From the NCBI GenBank assembly GCA_910586215.1, contig CAJUGH010000010.1, positions 9,403 through 73,402 on the forward strand: a stretch of 64,000 bases of DNA. The letters are read 5' to 3'. Positions 61,280 through 64,000 of this stretch are shown piece by piece (within the stretch, counting starts at the first letter, position 1; each line of letters begins with the position of its first letter). The translations under genes and the position numbers were made by a program. The notes beneath the pieces were generated by a model. The model saw only the letters and a program-made list of their open reading frames with translations, made no database searches and had not been told where the DNA came from. This DNA comes from an uncultured Acetatifactor sp. Lineage in GTDB: Bacteria > Bacillota > Clostridia > Lachnospirales > Lachnospiraceae.

Positions 61280-62151
61280 CCTATAGGGAATGGTATGACA
61301 GAGGGTCATCTGCCTTAAGGGAAGCCGGGATTGAAGAGGCAGACCTGGATGCAAGGCTGCTTCTGGAATATGTCTGTGGAAGCAGCCGGAATGACCTTCT
61401 GGTACATGGGGACAGACAGGTGGAGGAGACCCAGGCAGACAGATACCAGGAGATCATTGGCAGGAGAGCCGGCCGGATTCCCCTGCAGTATCTGACAGGG
61501 GTGCAGGAATTCATGGGGCTGGAATACCAGGTGGACAGACATGTGCTGATTCCCCGGCAGGACACGGAGATCCTGGTGGAGGAAGCCTTGAAGAATATGC
61601 ATGACGGTATGCGTTTGCTGGATCTATGCACAGGATCGGGCTGTATCTTGATCAGCCTGTTGCGGTATTCCAACGACTGCACCGGTGTGGGAACGGATAT
61701 CTCGCAGGAGGCCCTGGAGGTTGCCAGGAAAAATGCGGCCAGGCTGCTGGGAGATGCCGGTGGGGATCATGGAACCGATGGAACAGATAGGGCTGTGTTT
61801 CTGATAAGCGACCTGCTGGAAGAGGTGGAAGGCATGTTTGACCTGGTGGTGTCCAATCCTCCCTATATTCCAGGGGATGTGATAGCCAGCCTGATGCCAG
61901 AGGTGCGGGAATATGAACCTGTCATTGCCCTGGATGGAGGCAGGGACGGGCTTATGTTCTACCGCCGGATTCTTGCAGGGGTGAAGGCCTGTCTCAAAAA
62001 AGGCGGCATGCTTTTCTTTGAGATTGGATATGATCAGGCGGAGGATGTCTCCCGTCTCATGGAAAAGGCAGGTTTCCTGGAGATCCAGGTGGTGAAAGAC
62101 TATGCAGGACTGGACAGGGTGGTATATGGCACCCTGGGATTCGGTATCTGA
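61276..62151 (+). CDS. prmC: release factor glutamine methyltransferase
   Basis: Methylates the Gln of the GGQ motif of release factors RF1/RF2. 291 residues: helical N-terminal domain (REAGIEEADLDARLLLEYVC), then the methyltransferase with LLDLCTGSGCILISLL (SAM) and the hallmark VVSNPPYIP. Start ATG overlaps the DUF1385 stop (ATGA). The RF1 gene, its substrate, follows. Confidence 0.96.
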   Translation: MTYREWYDRGSSALREAGIEEADLDARLLLEYVCGSSRNDLLVHGDRQVEETQADRYQEIIGRRAGRIPLQYLTGVQEFMGLEYQVDRHVLIPRQDTEILVEEALKNMHDGMRLLDLCTGSGCILISLLRYSNDCTGVGTDISQEALEVARKNAARLLGDAGGDHGTDGTDRAVFLISDLLEEVEGMFDLVVSNPPYIPGDVIASLMPEVREYEPVIALDGGRDGLMFYRRILAGVKACLKKGGMLFFEIGYDQAEDVSRLMEKAGFLEIQVVKDYAGLDRVVYGTLGFGI

Positions 62152-62249
62152 CAGAGATGGAATAGATTGGTTCCTGTTCACAGGTGCCACCGCGGGGTGT
62201 TGTCACGCGTCCCCAGTGTGACAAACCCGAGACTGCTGTGCAGTGCATG

Positions 62250-62276
62250 GTTGCTGTGAACGGAGTGAACAGTAAC
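62250..62276. repeat. dispersed 27-bp hairpin repeat, copy B
   Basis: Identical to 52171-52197. It lies 19 bp before prfA, so it would be in the prfA leader if transcription continues from prmC. The 143-bp prmC-prfA spacer also has GGTGCCACCGCGGGG, a T-box-like but imperfect string. Confidence 0.85.
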
Positions 62277-62295
62277 ATAGATTGCGAGGATAGAC

Positions 62296-63372
62296 ATGTT
62301 TGACAGATTAGAAGATTTGCTGATACGGTTCGAGGAGATCATGAGCGAACTCCATGAGCCGACGGTGGCGAACAACCAGGAGCGCTTCCGCAGGCTGATG
62401 AAGGAGCAGAGCGACCTTACGCCCATAGTGGAGGCCTATACGGAATATAAGAAATGCAAGCAGGAAATCGAGGACTCCCTGGCCATGCTTGGGGAGGAGA
62501 GCGATGAAGAGATGCAGGAGATGATCAAGGAGACCTTGAATGACAGCAAGAAGCGGGTGGAAGAACTGGAACAGGAACTGAAGGTGCTTCTGCTGCCCAA
62601 GGACCCCAATGATGAGAAGAATGTGATTGTGGAGATCCGGGCAGGTGCCGGCGGGGATGAGGCCGCCCTTTTTGCGGCTGAGATCTACCGTATGTATGTG
62701 CATTATGCAGAAAGCCAGCGTTGGCGGGTAGAGACCATGAACGTGGATGAGATCGGCATTGGCGGTATGAAGGAAGTACAGTTCATGATCACAGGACAGG
62801 GAGCCTATTCCCGGATGAAGTATGAGAGCGGGGTACACCGGGTGCAGCGGGTGCCGGAGACAGAGAGCGGCGGGCGCATCCATACTTCCACCATCAGTGT
62901 GGCGGTGATGCCGGAGGTGGATGAGGATATTGATATTGTCATAGAGGAGAAAGATATCCGGATCGATGTGATGCGGGCTTCCGGGAATGGCGGTCAGTGT
63001 GTGAACACTACGGACTCGGCGGTACGGCTGACCCATTATCCCACAGGCATCGTGGTGTACAGCCAGACAGAGAAGTCCCAGATCCAGAACAAGGCAAAAG
63101 CCTTTGCCCTGCTGAAAGCCAAACTTTACGACATAGAACAGCAGCAGCGGCATGATGCGGAAGCGGAACTGCGCAGGAGCCAGATCGGCACAGGGGACAG
63201 GTCAGAGAAGATCCGCACCTATAATTTTCCTCAGGGCCGGGTTACAGACCATCGGATTGGTTTGACCCTGTATAAGCTGGACAAGGTGATGAATGGGGAT
63301 ATCCAGGAGATCATAGATGCCTGCATTGCCGCTGACCAGGCGGCAAAGCTGGTAAAAATGGGAGAAGCCTAG
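62296..63372 (+). CDS. prfA: peptide chain release factor 1
   Basis: Reads UAA/UAG stop codons and triggers peptide release; 358 residues. RF1 features: RAGAGGDEAALFAAEIYRMY, the codon-recognising tripeptide region RVPETESGGRIHTS (P-x-T) and the catalytic MRASGNGGQCVNTTDSAVRL with GGQ. Directly downstream of prmC, which modifies that Gln. The start has GCGAGGA upstream with 8-bp spacing. Confidence 0.97.
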   Translation: MFDRLEDLLIRFEEIMSELHEPTVANNQERFRRLMKEQSDLTPIVEAYTEYKKCKQEIEDSLAMLGEESDEEMQEMIKETLNDSKKRVEELEQELKVLLLPKDPNDEKNVIVEIRAGAGGDEAALFAAEIYRMYVHYAESQRWRVETMNVDEIGIGGMKEVQFMITGQGAYSRMKYESGVHRVQRVPETESGGRIHTSTISVAVMPEVDEDIDIVIEEKDIRIDVMRASGNGGQCVNTTDSAVRLTHYPTGIVVYSQTEKSQIQNKAKAFALLKAKLYDIEQQQRHDAEAELRRSQIGTGDRSEKIRTYNFPQGRVTDHRIGLTLYKLDKVMNGDIQEIIDACIAADQAAKLVKMGEA

Positions 63373-63427
63373 GGACTTCCTGGCATGGGGCCAGGATAGC
63401 GGGACAGATGAAGAGAGGTATATGCAG

Positions 63428-63452
63428 GCTTTGTCCACCAGTCTGTTCAGGG
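63428..63452 (-). pseudogene. relic unit of the 28-residue repeat gene
   Basis: On the minus strand this reads TLNRLVDKA, nearly the GTLDRLVDKA core of the repeats in the gene 180 bp away, and at DNA level matches CTTTGTCCACCAGTCTGT versus CCTTGTCCACCAGCCTGT. It lies downstream of the stop codon of that gene and suggests an earlier, longer 3' end. Confidence 0.4.
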
Positions 63453-63506
63453 TAAAAGCATACAAAGGAGAAAGGGGACATTACCATACTTTGCGAGATA
63501 TATAAA

Positions 63507-63549
63507 AACTGCTGTAATGCCTGTAAAGGGTGCATTACAGCAGTTTTTT
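63507..63549. terminator. terminator between prfA and the repeat gene
   Basis: AACTGCTGTAATGC pairs exactly with GCATTACAGCAGTT (14 bp) followed by TTTT. A-rich on the other side too, so it can serve the convergent gene on the minus strand. Confidence 0.9.
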
Positions 63550-63632
63550 GATAGGGCAGCCTGCCAAAGCCGTGGTGCAAATGGCAGGCTGTAAGCCGCA
63601 AAAGCCAGATAAGGGCCGGGGAACGGCTATGC

Positions 63633-64000
63633 TCAGCAGAAGGGCAATAGGGATTTCAGGTCATTCAGACTGCCGTGTTTCATCATGGTCTCAGCCAGGC
63701 TTCGCAGGGTGTTTTTGGACAGGAAAGGCAAGAGACCCCGTATAGCGTGGATATCAATGGAGCCATCTGCATTTTCTGAGAGAGTCCGATTCACCAGCCT
63801 GTCCAGGGTGCCTGAACTGAGGAAAGGGGCCAGGGCCTGAATCTGGGAGAAGTCCCCGTTTAGGTCAGCCTTGTCCACCAGCCTGTCCAGGGTGCCTGAA
63901 CTGAGGAAGGGGGCCAGGCTTTGGATCTGGGAGAAGTCCCCGTTCAGGTCAGCCTTGTCCACCAGCCTGTCCAGGGTGCCTGAACTGAGGAAGGGGGCCA
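63633..64000 (-). CDS. 28-residue tandem-repeat protein (partial, continues beyond window)
   Basis: The 3' part of a gene that enters from the right edge. Visible product: repeated units LVDKADLNGDFSQIQSLAPF then LSSGTLDR, 28 residues each, followed by more diverged units (SIDIHAIRGLLPFLSKNTLR, LNDLKSLLPFC) at the C-terminus. Each unit has the pattern PFLS-x2-TL-x2-LV and looks like a short helical hairpin; a solenoid is likely. I do not recognise a named family. The last intact units are almost identical at DNA level, indicating recent duplication. Function and total repeat number cannot be seen. Confidence 0.75.
   Translation of the reverse strand, partial: APFLSSGTLDRLVDKADLNGDFSQIQSLAPFLSSGTLDRLVDKADLNGDFSQIQALAPFLSSGTLDRLVNRTLSENADGSIDIHAIRGLLPFLSKNTLRSLAETMMKHGSLNDLKSLLPFC
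63793..64000. repeat. 84-bp direct repeats within the repeat gene
   Basis: ACCAGCCTGTCCAGGGTGCC recurs at 63793, 63877 and 63961, exactly 84 bp apart, with only scattered changes between units. Copies continue to the window edge. Confidence 0.9.

Noticed and set aside
62180..62215. T-box-like string GGTGCCACCGCGGGG followed by CGCGTCCCC upstream of prfA
   Set aside because: The T-box needs GGTGGNACCGCG; here the bases that pair with the tRNA end read TGCC, and no specifier stem-loop was found. prfA is also not a usual T-box target.
1..64000. CRISPR array, insertion sequences, prophage genes, integrases, rRNA
   Set aside because: None seen. Repeats found are either dispersed hairpins in spacers or coding tandem repeats; no transposase or integrase motif was recognised.

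Overview
The window looks like a chromosomal segment of a fairly G+C-rich gut Lachnospiraceae (Clostridia, Firmicutes). The support is indirect but consistent: strong AGGAGG-type ribosome binding sites and sigma-A promoters; Clostridia-type families (class III fructose bisphosphatase, YerC, DUF1836, DUF4364, YhfC, YesM/YesN); the order rho-rpmE-DUF1385-prmC-prfA; and an LplABC-type sugar importer beside GH95 glycosidases. No phage, transposase or CRISPR array was seen.

Layout. 1-3.1 kb: end of dapA, dapB (lysine/diaminopimelate) and fbp. 3.1-7.0 kb: a low-complexity lipoprotein, a hairpin-rich spacer, a eukaryotic-type hisA, a degenerate LytM protein paired with bactofilin, and yerC. 7.0-16.1 kb: a structured leader with DUF1836, an orphan ABC solute-binding lipoprotein, an XRE regulator, an SPFH/zinc-ribbon protein, pcrA, a small acidic membrane protein and rlmCD. 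16.1-22.8 kb: a solute-binding lipoprotein co-transcribed with a chemoreceptor, divergent from a LytTR/GHKL two-component system, then a YhfC protease and a DUF3887 lipoprotein. 22.8-38.3 kb: a carbohydrate locus (yesN/yesM, lplB-lplC-lplA, GH95) and, beyond a MATE exporter, tRNA-Val and gene debris, a second GH95.

39.3-43.4 kb is a visibly A+T-richer islet. It holds a second GHKL/LytTR system, three 20-bp-phased direct repeats ahead of a lipoprotein gene, and a decayed MntA-HepT toxin-antitoxin pair. 43.4-50 kb: membrane proteins, a MerR regulator fused to a methyltransferase behind a textbook 19-bp-spacer promoter, two ABC exporters collapsed into one broken locus, and a PadR-DUF2812 pair behind twin palindromic operators. 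50-64 kb: a transsulfuration-type PLP enzyme, a GntR regulator, a NYN-LOTUS protein, rarA, DUF4364, a YhcC-type radical SAM protein, malic enzyme, rho, rpmE, DUF1385, prmC, prfA, and the 3' part of a gene built from 28-residue repeats that runs off the window.

Most functions are housekeeping. The places that deserve attention are the self-contained LytTR-lipoprotein module (39.5-42.5 kb), the MerR-methyltransferase/ABC locus (45.4-48.7 kb), the binding-protein/chemoreceptor operon (16.1-19.2 kb), the 28-residue repeat gene at the right edge, and a family of dispersed hairpin repeats in spacers. Nothing here can be called a proven new system from sequence alone.
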